Assembly: GCF_000698555.1 (NCBI RefSeq)
Contig: NZ_JFHE01000003.1
Span: 124,001-188,000, forward strand
Source: Caballeronia grimmiae
GTDB taxonomy: Bacteria; Pseudomonadota; Gammaproteobacteria; Burkholderiales; Burkholderiaceae
Direction: 5' to 3'
DNA: 64,000 nt
In this document: piece by piece, positions 50,038 through 59,408 of the stretch
Layout of the letters: every line of letters starts with the position of its first letter
Numbering within the stretch: the first letter of the stretch is position 1
Program-made: the position numbers and the translations under genes
The notes under the pieces: model-generated
Database searches by the model: none
What the model saw: the letters and a program-made list of their open reading frames with translations, nothing else
Told to the model about the DNA's origin: nothing

Positions 50038-50760
50038 GTGATCGAGCTTCGCACTTTCGACGACCCGCGCGCCCACTCGGACGCGCTGGCGAAAGCCGTC
50101 AGCGACGCGCTTGCCGCGTCGCTCGCGGCACGAGGCGCCGCATCGGCCGATGCCAGCGCGCAGCCCACCGGACAGCCGGCGCACGCCACGCTCGCGGTAT
50201 CGGGCGGCACGAGCCCGCGCCCGTTCTTGCAGACGCTGTCGCAAGAGCCGCTCGACTGGGCCCATATCGACGTCACGCTCGTCGACGATCGCTGGGTGCC
50301 CGAATCGGATCCCGCCAGCAACGCGCAGCTCGTGCGCGGCACGCTGCTGCAGAACGCTGCGGCGGCGGCGTACTTCCTGCCGCTCGTCGATACGTCGGCC
50401 ACGCTGGAAGCGCACGTCGCGGCCTTGAACGCCGACCCGCGCCGCCGCCTGCCCGATGTCGCCGTGCTCGGCATGGGCGAGGACGGCCATACGGCGTCCA
50501 TCTTCGCGGACGCGCCCGAATGGGACTTCGCGATTTCCACGCAGAACCGCTTCGTCGCCGTGCATCCGGGCAGCGCGCCGCATGCGCGCGTGAGCCTGTC
50601 GATGTCCGCGCTGAAACAGGTCAGCCAGCTTTTTCTCTTCATCTCCGGCCAGAAGAAGCTCGACGTACTCAATGCGGCGCTCGCCGCCCGCCAAAAGAAC
50701 GCCATCTCGACGCTGGCCAACGATGAAGGAGTGAAGCTCGATGTCTACTGGTGTGCATAA
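50038..50760 (+). CDS. pgl: 6-phosphogluconolactonase
   Basis: 240 residues with a GTG start at 50038 preceded by GGAGGAG. Family segments are [33 protein letters not shown] and [14 protein letters not shown] (with the catalytic acidic/His residues). It hydrolyses the lactone made by Zwf. It overlaps the following gene by 20 bases, indicating tight coupling. Confidence 0.95.
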   Translation: MIELRTFDDPRAHSDALAKAVSDALAASLAARGAASADASAQPTGQPAHATLAVSGGTSPRPFLQTLSQEPLDWAHIDVTLVDDRWVPESDPASNAQLVRGTLLQNAAAAAYFLPLVDTSATLEAHVAALNADPRRRLPDVAVLGMGEDGHTASIFADAPEWDFAISTQNRFVAVHPGSAPHARVSLSMSALKQVSQLFLFISGQKKLDVLNAALAARQKNAISTLANDEGVKLDVYWCA

Positions 50761-52657
50761 GGTCGCGCAGGCCGCGAGCCACGCCGATGGACCGAGGCTG
50801 CTCGCCGACATCGGCGGCACGAACGCGCGCTTCGCGCTGGAGACGGCGCCGGGCGAAATCACGCAAATCCGCGTTTATCCGGGCGCCGATTATCCCGGCA
50901 TCGCGGAAGTGATGCAGCAGTATCTGAAGGACACGAAGGTCGGCCGCGTGAACCATGCGGCCATCGCGATCGCGAATCCAGTGGACGGCGATCACGTGAA
51001 AATGACCAATCACGACTGGAGCTTCTCGATCGAAGCGACGCGACGCGCGCTCGGCTTCGATACGCTGCTCGTCGTCAATGACTTCACCGCCCTGGCGATG
51101 GCGCTGCCCGGCCTCACCGATGCGCAGCGCGTGCAGATCGGCGGCGGCGCGCGCCGGCAGAACAGCGTGATCGGCTTGCTCGGCCCCGGCACCGGTCTCG
51201 GCGTGTCGGGCCTCATTCCCGCCGACGACCGCTGGATTGCGCTCGGCAGCGAAGGCGGCCACGCGACGTTCTCGCCGTTCGACGAAGACGAAGATCTGGT
51301 CATGCGATACGCGCGCCGCAAGTGGCCGCATGTGTCGTTTGAACGCGTGTGCGCCGGTCCCGGCCTCGAACTGATTTATCGCGCGTTCGCGGAACGTGAT
51401 GGCGTCGCGGTCGCGGACGATTTCAGCAGCGCCGACGTCACCCGCCGCGCCCACGAAGGCGAAGCGCTCGCGCTTCAGGCGGTGAACTGCTTCTGCGGCA
51501 TCCTCGGCACGTTCTCGGGCAATATCGCGGTGACGCTGGGCGCGCTGGGCGGCATCTATATCGGCGGCGGCGTGGTGCTGAAGCTGGGCGAACTGTTCCA
51601 CGCGTCGCCTTTTCGTGAACGATTCGAGGCGAAAGGGCGCTTCCAGCAATATCTGTCCGGCATCCCGACTTACGTCATCACCGCTGAGTATCCGGCGTTT
51701 CTGGGCGTGTCCGCGATTCTCGCGGAGCAACTGTCGAATCGCGCGAACAGCGGCTCGTCGGCGGTGTTCGAGCGCATCCGCCAGATGCGCGACGCACTCA
51801 CGCCCGCCGAGCGGCGCGTGGCGGACCTCGCGCTGAATCATCCGCGCTCGATCATCAACGACCCGATCATCGACATCGCGCGCAAGGCCGACGTGAGCCA
51901 GCCGACCGTGATCCGCTTCTGCCGCTCGCTCGGCTGCCAGGGTCTGTCCGACTTCAAGCTCAAGCTCGCGACGGGCCTGACAGGGACCATTCCCGTCAGC
52001 CACAGCCAGGTGCATCTCGGCGACACTGCCACCGATTTCGGCGCAAAGGTGCTCGACAACACCGTGTCCGCCATCCTGCAACTGCGCGAGCATCTCAACT
52101 TCGACAACGTCGAGCGCGCGATCGACATTCTTAACGGCGCGCGTCGCATCGAGTTTTACGGGCTCGGCAACTCGAATATCGTCGCGCAGGACGCGCACTA
52201 CAAGTTCTTCCGCTTCGGCATCCCGACGATCGCGTACGGCGATCTCTACATGCAGGCCGCGTCGGCGGCGCTGCTCGGCAAGGGCGATGTGATCGTCGCC
52301 GTGTCGAAGTCGGGCCGCGCGCCCGAACTGTTGCGCGTGCTCGAAGTGGCGATGCAGCAGGGCGCGACCGTGATCGCGATCACATCGAGCAACACGCCGC
52401 TCGCCAAGCGCGCGACCGTGGCGCTGGAGACCGATCACATCGAGATCCGTGAATCGCAACTGTCGATGATCTCGCGCATCCTGCATCTCGTCATCATCGA
52501 CATTCTCGCGGTCGGCGTGGCGATCCGGCGTGCCGCGCCGAAGCCGGGCGCGACGCTCAGCGAGACGGTCGCGAAGGCGCGCCAATCGGGCGACGATGAC
52601 GCCGCCGCCGTGCTCGACTGGCTCAGTCACGGTGCATCGGGCGTGGCGAGGGACTAG
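50741..52657 (+). CDS. glk: Bifunctional glucokinase/HexR-type RpiR-family regulator
   Basis: 638 residues with three parts. Residues 18-340 are a group A glucokinase with [27 protein letters not shown], and [14 protein letters not shown]. Residues about 345-420 are an RpiR helix-turn-helix ([16 protein letters not shown], then [20 protein letters not shown]). Residues about 465-600 are a SIS sugar-phosphate domain ([35 protein letters not shown]). HexR senses 2-keto-3-deoxy-6-phosphogluconate. The fusion links making glucose-6-phosphate to control of its use and is a known Burkholderia feature. A terminator follows at 52683. Confidence 0.95.
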   Translation: MSTGVHKVAQAASHADGPRLLADIGGTNARFALETAPGEITQIRVYPGADYPGIAEVMQQYLKDTKVGRVNHAAIAIANPVDGDHVKMTNHDWSFSIEATRRALGFDTLLVVNDFTALAMALPGLTDAQRVQIGGGARRQNSVIGLLGPGTGLGVSGLIPADDRWIALGSEGGHATFSPFDEDEDLVMRYARRKWPHVSFERVCAGPGLELIYRAFAERDGVAVADDFSSADVTRRAHEGEALALQAVNCFCGILGTFSGNIAVTLGALGGIYIGGGVVLKLGELFHASPFRERFEAKGRFQQYLSGIPTYVITAEYPAFLGVSAILAEQLSNRANSGSSAVFERIRQMRDALTPAERRVADLALNHPRSIINDPIIDIARKADVSQPTVIRFCRSLGCQGLSDFKLKLATGLTGTIPVSHSQVHLGDTATDFGAKVLDNTVSAILQLREHLNFDNVERAIDILNGARRIEFYGLGNSNIVAQDAHYKFFRFGIPTIAYGDLYMQAASAALLGKGDVIVAVSKSGRAPELLRVLEVAMQQGATVIAITSSNTPLAKRATVALETDHIEIRESQLSMISRILHLVIIDILAVGVAIRRAAPKPGATLSETVAKARQSGDDDAAAVLDWLSHGASGVARD

Positions 52658-52682
52658 CGTCCGGCTGGATTGCGTGCAGTGA

Positions 52683-52718
52683 AAAAGGGGCCGCCGATGT
52701 GAATCGGCAGCCCCTTTT
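52683..52718. terminator. Bidirectional terminator between glk/hexR and porin 1
   Basis: AAAAGGGGC (52683-52691) pairs with GCCCCTTTT (52710-52718), with an inner GCCGAT/ATCGGC stem. T-runs occur on both strands, suiting the convergent genes. Confidence 0.85.
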
Positions 52719-52788
52719 CTCATGCGCGTTTCGCTGAACAAACGGTACGGCATCCGAAAGATGCCGCGCCGTCATGCCCGAAGGCCGC

Positions 52789-53910
52789 TCAGAACGAGTG
52801 CTGGATGCCCGCGTACACGCCCGTCTGGCTGCGGCCAGGGAACGGGTTGTCGGTCGCCGGACCCGTGCCGACGCCGTTGGCGTTCAGGCCATAGTTCGCC
52901 GTCTTGCTGTTTTGCACCGTCGCGACCTGAAGGTCGAACAGCGTGCGCTTCGACAGGTTGTACGAGCCGCCGAGCGTGTACATCGTCGCATTGCCCGCGC
53001 CGTTGTTGCCGTTCACGTGGTAGACCGCGGCCGTCAGCGCAGCCGCCGGCGTGGCTTGCCACGTCACGCCGCCCCATTCGTGATCGAGCGTGGTCGGCTG
53101 GCCGGGCAACTGGCCCGCCATGCCGGAAGAACGGACGGCCTGATAGCCGGCTTGCAGCTTGAACTGGCCGAGGAACACGTTGGCCATCGCCGAGTATTCG
53201 CGGGAGTAGTCGTAGACGCCGTTGTTGCCGTTGTAATCGCCGCCGAGCGTGCCGTTGCCCGGATTGCGGATTTCATCGTACATGCCGCGGACTTGGAAGT
53301 AGGGCGACGTGTACGTGATGTACGCGCCGGCTTCGCGGCCCTGCGGCGTCGTGCCGTTGCCGTTCCAGCTCGTCGCGTTGGACAGCGCATATTGGCCGTA
53401 GAAGTCGAAGCCCGCGAACTTCGGCGACTGATACGAGATGTTGTTGCTCGATTGCGGCCAGTTGCGGCCACGCACCAGCGATGCCGACGACCAGTTCGAC
53501 TGGCCGAACGGATCGAAGTCCCACACGCCGTTCGACACGAACAGTTCGCGGCCGAGCAGGACGGTGCCGAAGCGGTCGCTTGCGAGACCGACCGTGGCCC
53601 AGCGATTGAAAATGCGGTTGTTGTCCGGACCCTGGCCGTTCATCGTGTTGAAGCTGCCTTCTAACTGGAACACGGCGCGGTAGCCGCCGCCCAGGTCTTC
53701 AGCGCCCTTCAGGCCCCACAGGCTCGTGCCCCAGTCGCCGCTTTCCGCGCGAAAGCGGCTTGCGGTTGCGTTCGCCGGGTTGCCGGTCGGCACGCCGTTC
53801 ATGTATTCGAGACCCGCGTCGAGCCGGCCGTACAGCGTCACGCTGCTCTGGGCATGCGCCGCGGCGCCGAACGTCAACAGCGCTGCCGCTGCAAGCAAAG
53901 CCTTCTTCAT
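52789..53910 (-). CDS. General porin (Burkholderia Gram-negative type), copy 1
   Basis: 373 residues. A signal peptide (MKKALLAAAALLTFGAAAHA) is cut at residue 20, and the mature protein starts QSSVTLYGRLDAGLEYMN. It ends in GVYAGIQHSF with the C-terminal Phe required for BamA-mediated outer-membrane insertion. The Trp/Tyr-rich alternating strands and the PXXFAGFDFYGQY segment fit the 16-strand trimeric porin family of Burkholderia (OpcP/Omp38 type). The ribosome site GGAGG precedes ATG by about four bases. It is nearly identical over long stretches to the next gene. Confidence 0.93.
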   Translation of the reverse strand: MKKALLAAAALLTFGAAAHAQSSVTLYGRLDAGLEYMNGVPTGNPANATASRFRAESGDWGTSLWGLKGAEDLGGGYRAVFQLEGSFNTMNGQGPDNNRIFNRWATVGLASDRFGTVLLGRELFVSNGVWDFDPFGQSNWSSASLVRGRNWPQSSNNISYQSPKFAGFDFYGQYALSNATSWNGNGTTPQGREAGAYITYTSPYFQVRGMYDEIRNPGNGTLGGDYNGNNGVYDYSREYSAMANVFLGQFKLQAGYQAVRSSGMAGQLPGQPTTLDHEWGGVTWQATPAAALTAAVYHVNGNNGAGNATMYTLGGSYNLSKRTLFDLQVATVQNSKTANYGLNANGVGTGPATDNPFPGRSQTGVYAGIQHSF

Positions 53911-54046
53911 ATCTCCTCCAACTCCGTCAAAGTGAACTCACTACTGCTGCACGGTTCGATGCCGCTGCATCGACCGGAACTCGTTCGACGGGAAGCCCGC
54001 GCTGCGCAAAGGCAAGCGGATGCGGCCCGTTTTTTTGACGGAATTC

Positions 54047-54067
54047 TGAAGGAAAACTACTTTTTGG
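54047..54067 (-). promoter_or_regulatory. Conserved box upstream of porin 1
   Basis: The 21-base plus-strand sequence starting TGAAGGAAAACTACTTTTTG recurs with one change at 55562-55582 upstream of porin 2. It lies 137-157 bases before the start codon. Conservation in otherwise divergent upstream DNA suggests a shared regulatory site. Confidence 0.5.
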
Positions 54068-54124
54068 AAGGGGTCAAACCTGTACTTTTGATTCAATATG
54101 ACAGATCCGGTCACAAATAAAAAA

Positions 54125-54154
54125 CGGTGCGATACCCTTTCGGGCATCGCACCG
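54125..54154 (-). terminator. Terminator of porin 2
   Basis: CGGTGCGAT (54125-54133) pairs with ATCGCACCG (54146-54154), with an inner ACCC/GGGC-type stem. On the minus strand the stem is followed by TTTTTTA. Confidence 0.88.
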
Positions 54155-54225
54155 ATACGCGCCTCTCGCAGCAGCGTGAAAACTCTATAAAACTATTCTT
54201 GATTCAGCCTCGTGGATTTAAACGA

Positions 54226-55374
54226 TCAGAACGAGTGCTGGATGCCTGCATAAACGCCCGTCTGGCTGTGGCCGGGGAACGGGTTGTCCGTCGATGCCGC
54301 CGAACCGTAGTTGTTGGCGTTCAGGCCGTAGTTTGCCGTCTTGCTGTTCTGCACCGTTGCGACTTGCAGGTCCAGCAGCGTGCGCTTCGACAGGTTGTAC
54401 GAGCCGCCGACCGTGTAGATGGTCGCGTTACCCGCGCCGTTGTTGCCGTTCACGTGGTAGACGGCCGCGATCAGCGCGGCTGCCGGCGTCGCTTGCCACG
54501 TCACGCCGCCCCATTCGTGATCGAGCGTGGTCGGCTGGCCGGGCAGCTGGCCCGTCATGCCGGACGAGCGGATCGCCTGGTATGCGCCCTGAACCTTGAA
54601 CTGGCCGAGGAACACGTTGAACATCGCCGTGTACTCACGCGAGTACGCGTAGGCGCCGTTGCCGCCCGCGCCGCCGTCGATGGCGTTGTACACGCCGCCC
54701 AGCGTACCGTTGGCCGGATTGCGGATTTCATCGTACATGCCGCGAATCTGGAAGAGCGGCGTGGTGTACGTGATGTACGCGCCGGCTTCACGGCCTTGCG
54801 GCGTGGTGCCGTTACCGTTCCAGTTCGTCGCGTTCGACAGCGAGTACTGGCCGTAGAAGTCGAAGCCCGCGAACTTCGGCGACTGGTACGAAATGTTGTT
54901 GCTCGATTGCGGCCAGTTGCGGCCACGAACCAGCGATGCCGACGACCAGTTCGACTGGCCGAACGGATCGAAGTCCCACACACCGTTTGCGATGAAGAGC
55001 TCACGGCCCAGCAACAGCGTACCGAACTGGTTGTTCGCGATACCGACCGTCGCCCAGCGATTGAAGATGCCGTTATTGCCCGGGCCCTGGCCCGTCATGG
55101 TGTTGAAGCTGCCTTCCAACTGGAACACGGCGCGATAGCCGCCGCCCAGATCTTCGACGCCCTTCAAACCCCACAGGCTCGTACCCCAGTCACCGCTTTC
55201 CGCGCGGAAGCGGTGCGACGAACCGGTGGCGGGTGCGCCGGCGGGGCCGGTCGGCACGCCGTTCATGTACTCGAGCCCCGCGTCCAGGCGACCGTAAAGC
55301 GTCACGCTGCTTTGAGCATGAGCCACCGCGCTGAACGTCAGCAGTGCTGCTGCCGCGAGCAAAGCTTTCTTCAT
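54226..55374 (-). CDS. General porin (Burkholderia Gram-negative type), copy 2
   Basis: 382 residues from ATG 55374, chosen by alignment with copy 1: GGAGG lies five bases upstream, and the signal peptide MKKALLAAAALLTFSAVAHA is then normal. The frame stays open to 55473. Differences from copy 1 cluster in the putative surface loops (for example the extra VYNAIDGGAGGNGAYAYS segment), while beta-strands are almost unchanged. It ends GVYAGIQHSF. The pair is a tandem duplication with loop divergence. Its promoter region has the conserved box at 55562 and an inverted repeat at 55593. Confidence 0.93.
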   Translation of the reverse strand: MKKALLAAAALLTFSAVAHAQSSVTLYGRLDAGLEYMNGVPTGPAGAPATGSSHRFRAESGDWGTSLWGLKGVEDLGGGYRAVFQLEGSFNTMTGQGPGNNGIFNRWATVGIANNQFGTLLLGRELFIANGVWDFDPFGQSNWSSASLVRGRNWPQSSNNISYQSPKFAGFDFYGQYSLSNATNWNGNGTTPQGREAGAYITYTTPLFQIRGMYDEIRNPANGTLGGVYNAIDGGAGGNGAYAYSREYTAMFNVFLGQFKVQGAYQAIRSSGMTGQLPGQPTTLDHEWGGVTWQATPAAALIAAVYHVNGNNGAGNATIYTVGGSYNLSKRTLLDLQVATVQNSKTANYGLNANNYGSAASTDNPFPGHSQTGVYAGIQHSF

Positions 55375-55561
55375 CATCTCCTCCAACCCTGTCAAGAAAT
55401 AGAACCCAAAGTGCTGCCGTGTGCGGTTCGATGCGAGGGCACCCAACCGAAAATTGTTTTCAGAGAAAGACACACGCTCGGGCAGTAGTGCTCATGGCGA
55501 TCACGCGTCGGCCGCGCGAACGTGACGCCGACCCGTCGATCGGTGTCTCCTCACTTTGTTT

Positions 55562-55582
55562 TGAAGTAAAACTACTTTTTGG
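55562..55582 (-). promoter_or_regulatory. Conserved box upstream of porin 2
   Basis: Begins TGAAGTAAAACTACTTTTTG on the plus strand and differs from the copy at 54047 at one position. The part TGAAGTAAAACTACT matches the zwf operator core TGTAGTTAAACTACA at 12 of 15 positions, so HexR could bind it weakly. Confidence 0.45.
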
Positions 55583-55592
55583 GTACTTCGTT

Positions 55593-55611
55593 TTGGTACT
55601 TTAGTTACCAA
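55593..55611. promoter_or_regulatory. Inverted repeat TTGGTA-N7-TACCAA upstream of porin 2
   Basis: Perfect six-base arms at 55593-55598 and 55606-55611 in A/T-rich DNA. It is not seen upstream of porin 1, so the two porins may be regulated differently. Confidence 0.45.
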
Positions 55612-55848
55612 TTTAACAAAATACATCACAGACGCCAAAAGAAATTGACGTTTGAGCGGACTGTGTATCGAAAACGCAATGCTAGTGTGGTGGGTGCGCT
55701 ACCCACAGCTTGGGAAACGGTCCGGAAATCCTTGCCACACAAGGCTTCTGGACCGGCTGGTTTTCGGAGTCGGGTATGACGCCTATTGACGTGGAAACGC
55801 GGTGGCGCTAGTCCGCGTAAGTGCCTCGTTCGTGGCTCACAGGCGTAA

Positions 55849-55872
55849 AAAAAGCGCCTTTCGGCGCTTTTT
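55849..55872. terminator. Terminator of the amino-acid ABC operon
   Basis: AAAAAGCGCC (55849-55858), loop TTTC with GGCGCTTTTT (55863-55872). It has T-rich ends on both strands and lies 18 bases after the stop of the ATPase gene. Confidence 0.88.
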
Positions 55873-55889
55873 GACTGGGTTTCGTCTGC

Positions 55890-56669
55890 TTATTTGAGAC
55901 TGCCCGAAAGGAACTGCTTCAGGCGCTCGCTCTTCGGGCTGCCGAAGAGCGCATCGGGATGACCTTCTTCTTCGATGCGTCCCTGATGCAGAAACACCAC
56001 GTGATTCGACACGTTGCGCGCGAACGCCATTTCATGCGTGACGACGACCATCGTGCGGCCTTCTTCGGCGAGCGTCTGCATCACCTTCAGGACTTCACCG
56101 ACGAGTTCGGGATCGAGCGCGGACGTGGGCTCGTCAAAGAGCATGACGTCGGGATGCATGGCGAGCGCCCGCGCGATCGCCACGCGCTGCTGCTGTCCGC
56201 CCGAGAGATGCGACGGATACTGCTTCTCGAGCCGCGGAGCGAGGCCCACTTTCTCGAGATAGGTGCGCGCCCGGTCCTCGGCTTCCTTCTTCGGCAGGCC
56301 GAGCACGTTGACGGGCGCTTCCATCACGTTCTCCAGCACGTTCATGTGCGACCAGAGATTGAAGTGCTGGAACACCATCGACAGTTTCGAGCGGACCTGA
56401 CGCAACTGCTTCGGATCAGCGACCTTCAGTGCGCCGCTCTTGTCCATCATCGTGCGGACTTCGGCGCCATCGACGAAGATGCGCCCGCGATTCGGCTGCT
56501 CGAGAAAGTTGATACAACGCAGCATCGTGCTCTTGCCCGAGCCCGACGAGCCGATGATGCTAATCACATCGCCGGCGTTCGCCTTCAGCGATACGCCTTT
56601 CAGCACTTCATTGCTGCCGTACTGCTTGTGGATGTCGTCGACGAAAAGCTTGTGCTTCTGGGAATTCAT
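55890..56669 (-). CDS. Polar amino-acid ABC transporter ATP-binding protein (HisP/ArtP type)
   Basis: 259 residues from the start at 56669 ([20 protein letters not shown]). Walker [10 protein letters not shown], signature [15 protein letters not shown] and Walker [16 protein letters not shown] are intact. The length and lack of a C-terminal regulatory domain place it in the HisP/GlnQ family. [19 protein letters not shown] is specific to HisP-like ATPases for basic amino acids. It is the last gene of a permease-permease-ATPase operon. Confidence 0.9.
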   Translation of the reverse strand: MNSQKHKLFVDDIHKQYGSNEVLKGVSLKANAGDVISIIGSSGSGKSTMLRCINFLEQPNRGRIFVDGAEVRTMMDKSGALKVADPKQLRQVRSKLSMVFQHFNLWSHMNVLENVMEAPVNVLGLPKKEAEDRARTYLEKVGLAPRLEKQYPSHLSGGQQQRVAIARALAMHPDVMLFDEPTSALDPELVGEVLKVMQTLAEEGRTMVVVTHEMAFARNVSNHVVFLHQGRIEEEGHPDALFGSPKSERLKQFLSGSLK

Positions 56670-56698
56670 GAACGGTCCTGGGGCGACTATTGCCTGAC

Positions 56699-57412
56699 TT
56701 ATTTGCCTTGAGGCCGCAGGTACGCGAGCCAGCGGTGCTCGGCGCGGCGGAAGAGCCACACGAGCGCGAACGAAATGACGAGGTAGAGCAGGGCGGCGAT
56801 GCCGAACGCCTGAAACGACTGATACGTCGCCGAGTTCACGTCGCGAGCGATTTTCAAAATGTCCGGCACGGTCGCGGTGAACGCGACGGTCGTCGCGTGC
56901 AGCATCAGGATGACTTCGTTGCTGTAGTAGGGCAGCGCGCGGCGCAGCGCGGACGGCAGGATCACCCGGCGATACAGCGTGAAGCTCGACATGCCATAGG
57001 CGCGCGCCGCTTCGATTTCGCCGTAGGGCGTCGCCTTGATCGCGCCGGCGAAGATTTCCGTCGTATAGGCACAGGTGTTGAGCGTGAACGCGAGCAGCGT
57101 GCAGTTCATCCCGCTGCGGAAGAATTCGCCGAGCACTTGATGATCGCGCACGACCTGCAGGCTGTAGAGGCCCGTATAGCAGAGCAACAACTGCACGTAG
57201 AGCGGCGTGCCGCGAAAGACATACGTGTAGAGCCACACCGAGCGCGACAGCAGCTTGTTCTTCGAGACGCGCGCCACGGCGAGCGGCACGGACAGGCAAA
57301 AGCCCAAGCCGATGGACACGACCAGCAGCCACATCGTGATGGCGAGACCGGTGGTGCGATAGCCGTCGGTGAAAAGGTAGTTCTTCCAGAATTCCTGGAT
57401 GATTTCGATCAT
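56699..57412 (-). CDS. Amino-acid ABC transporter permease (HisM type)
   Basis: 237 residues with about five helices. The start region [20 protein letters not shown] and the segment [16 protein letters not shown] are HisM-like. The EAA loop [20 protein letters not shown] contacts the ATPase. It lies 29 bases upstream of the ATPase gene. Confidence 0.9.
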   Translation of the reverse strand: MIEIIQEFWKNYLFTDGYRTTGLAITMWLLVVSIGLGFCLSVPLAVARVSKNKLLSRSVWLYTYVFRGTPLYVQLLLCYTGLYSLQVVRDHQVLGEFFRSGMNCTLLAFTLNTCAYTTEIFAGAIKATPYGEIEAARAYGMSSFTLYRRVILPSALRRALPYYSNEVILMLHATTVAFTATVPDILKIARDVNSATYQSFQAFGIAALLYLVISFALVWLFRRAEHRWLAYLRPQGK

Positions 57413-57470
57413 GAAGTCCGCCGCTCTTGTTCGCTGGAGATGGCTGATTGCAGGGCTGATTAAGGGCCGG

Positions 57471-58157
57471 TCAGAGATCCGCTTTGCGCACGCCGATGGA
57501 ATAGCGCCGCTCGAGCCAGATCAGCACGAAGTTCGAGATCGTGGTGATCGCGAGATAGATCACACCCGCGAGCAGCGTGAAGAAGAAGAACCGCTGCGTG
57601 CCCTTGCCGGCGTCCTGCGCGGCTTTCACGACATCCGCGAGGCCGATGATCGACACCAGCGCCGTCGCCTTGACCATGACCTGCCAGTTATTCCCGATGC
57701 CCGGCAGCGCGAAACGCATCATCTGCGGAAACATGATGCGCGAGAAGGTCTGCCAGGGCGTCATGCCATAGGCCGCGCCCGCTTCGAGCTGACCGCGCGG
57801 CACCGAGAGGAACGCGCCGCGAAACGTCTCGGTGAAATACGCGCCGTAGATGAAGCCGAGCACGAGAATGCCCGCGAGGAACGGATCGATGTCGATCTGA
57901 TCCCAGCCGAGCTGATCGGTCAGAAGGTTCAGCCAGATCTGGATGCTGTAGAAGAGCAGCAGCATCAGCACGAGATCGGGCACGCCGCGAATCAGCGTCG
58001 TGTAGACGGTGCCGATGCCCGACGCAATCCGGTTCCTGGACAGCTTCGCCGCCGCGCCGATCAGTCCGATCACGAAGGCGAACCCGAGCGACAGCACCGC
58101 CAGCTTGACGGTCTGCCAGGTGCCCGCGAGGATCAGCGGACCGTAGCCTTGCAACAT
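57471..58157 (-). CDS. Amino-acid ABC transporter permease (HisQ type)
   Basis: 228 residues from the start at 58157 (MLQGYGPLILAGTWQTVKLA), with GAAGGAA upstream; the longer frame to 58385 is not supported. Five helices are predicted. The EAA loop QLEAGAAYGMTPWQTFSRIM is present. It is the first gene of the operon; no periplasmic binding protein is encoded with it. Likely ligands are histidine, arginine, lysine or ornithine by family. Confidence 0.9.
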   Translation of the reverse strand: MLQGYGPLILAGTWQTVKLAVLSLGFAFVIGLIGAAAKLSRNRIASGIGTVYTTLIRGVPDLVLMLLLFYSIQIWLNLLTDQLGWDQIDIDPFLAGILVLGFIYGAYFTETFRGAFLSVPRGQLEAGAAYGMTPWQTFSRIMFPQMMRFALPGIGNNWQVMVKATALVSIIGLADVVKAAQDAGKGTQRFFFFTLLAGVIYLAITTISNFVLIWLERRYSIGVRKADL

Positions 58158-58571
58158 GGTGATTCCTTCGTAAGGTGCGCCACATATGACCGGCGCGCAA
58201 TGGACCGCGCCGGGACGGCCTCCGTTTCGCAAGCGTCGTGCTCGGCGACCGGCTGGTTCGGGCTTCAGCGCCGGCGGTGCGTATTCTAGGTGGCCAAAAT
58301 TGGCGAGCGTCCCGCCGTGCGCCGGTCCGCTGCGCGCCAACACCTGCAACGATGACGGCCCCGCAGGCTTTCCGCGGCGATACAACGACGCCGCCGGCCG
58401 AAAAGCGCGGTATTTTACCCGAACCGAGATCGCGCGCGGCGCGATGTCAGGACGTTTCCGATTACCTCCACCGGCGGGACGGTGTAGTGCCGGGGCGCTC
58501 GTTGTTCCAGGCGGCCGCCGCCCTTACATTCTGTCCATCGCAGTTCAACGTCTTTACCGGGAGCAATCATC
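58158..58571. other. Divergent region between the HisQ-type gene and the pirin gene
   Basis: 414 bases of GC-rich sequence with no gene. It must contain promoters for both directions, but I could not place convincing -35/-10 pairs. Confidence 0.4.
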
Positions 58572-59270
58572 ATGTTCGAGATTCGCCGCAGCAACGAACG
58601 CGGTCATGCCAACCACGGCTGGCTCGACTCGTATCACAGCTTCTCGTTCGCCGATTATCACGATCCGGAGCATGTCCACTTCGGCGCGCTGCGCGTGATC
58701 AACGAAGACCGCGTCGCGGGCGGACAAGGCTTCGGCACGCACGGCCATCGCGATATGGAAATCGTGAGCTATGTGCTCGAAGGCGCGCTTGCGCACCGCG
58801 ACAGCATGGGCAACGGCTCGACGATCCGTCCCGGCGACGTGCAGCGCATGAGCGCCGGCACCGGCGTGCGTCATAGCGAGTTCAACGGCTCGCCGAGCGA
58901 GACTGCGCACTTCCTGCAAATCTGGATCATTCCGGATGCACCGGGCGGCGCGCCCGGCTACGAGGAAAAGCGCTTCGCCGACGATGAAAAGCGTGGCCGC
59001 CTGCGCGTGATTGCATCGCCGGAAGGAGCGGAGGGGTCGGTCAGAATCGGCGCGGACGCCCGCATCTTCGCGGGACTCTTCAGCGGCGACGAACGCGCCG
59101 ACTTCGACGTGCCGGCGGGGCGTCGCGTGTATGTGCACGTGGCTCGCGGCAATGTGTCGGTGAATGGCGAGCCGCTCCGTGCGGGCGATGCCGCGAAGAT
59201 CGAGGATGTCGCGAAGGTCACGCTCGACGCCGGCGATAACGCCGAAGTGCTGCTGTTCGACCTCGCGTGA
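58572..59270 (+). CDS. Pirin family protein
   Basis: 232 residues. The bicupin pirin fold is indicated by the N-terminal metal site THGHRDMEIVSYVLEG (HxH and Glu) and AGTGVRHSEFN (third His). The size matches YhhW-type pirins, some of which have quercetin dioxygenase activity; the natural substrate is unknown. The start follows GGGAGCAATC closely. A strong terminator follows. Confidence 0.9.
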   Translation: MFEIRRSNERGHANHGWLDSYHSFSFADYHDPEHVHFGALRVINEDRVAGGQGFGTHGHRDMEIVSYVLEGALAHRDSMGNGSTIRPGDVQRMSAGTGVRHSEFNGSPSETAHFLQIWIIPDAPGGAPGYEEKRFADDEKRGRLRVIASPEGAEGSVRIGADARIFAGLFSGDERADFDVPAGRRVYVHVARGNVSVNGEPLRAGDAAKIEDVAKVTLDAGDNAEVLLFDLA

Positions 59271-59310
59271 GCTTGCCTTAGGCTGCGTTAGTGTTGCCAC
59301 AGTCGTGATG

Positions 59311-59346
59311 AAGCCGCGGAGCGCGCAAGCGCCCGCGGCTTTTTTG
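59311..59346 (+). terminator. Terminator after the pirin gene
   Basis: AGCCGCGG...CCGCGGCT-type stem with inner GCGC/GCGC (59312-59340), followed by TTTTTT. It lies about 42 bases after the stop. Confidence 0.85.
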
Positions 59347-59408
59347 CGTCGCAGGAATTCATCACGCCGGGGGCGGCGCCGAGACGCCGCTCCGGGCCGG
59401 CGAAGCGC

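Larger units (their letters stand above)
53911..54225. other. Intergenic region between the two porins
   Basis: 315 bases holding the upstream control region of porin 1 (conserved box at 54047) and the terminator of porin 2 at 54125. No gene is present. Confidence 0.5.
55375..55889. other. Intergenic region upstream of porin 2
   Basis: 515 bases. It contains the conserved porin box, an inverted repeat and the terminator of the amino-acid ABC operon. The part around 55555-55640 is strongly A/T rich. A 66-codon plus-strand frame at 55579 has no ribosome site and crosses the regulatory repeats, so it was rejected. Confidence 0.5.

Noticed and set aside
55579..55779. 66-codon plus-strand frame upstream of porin 2
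   Set aside because: Runs through the conserved box end and the inverted repeat in A/T-rich regulatory DNA, with no ribosome site.
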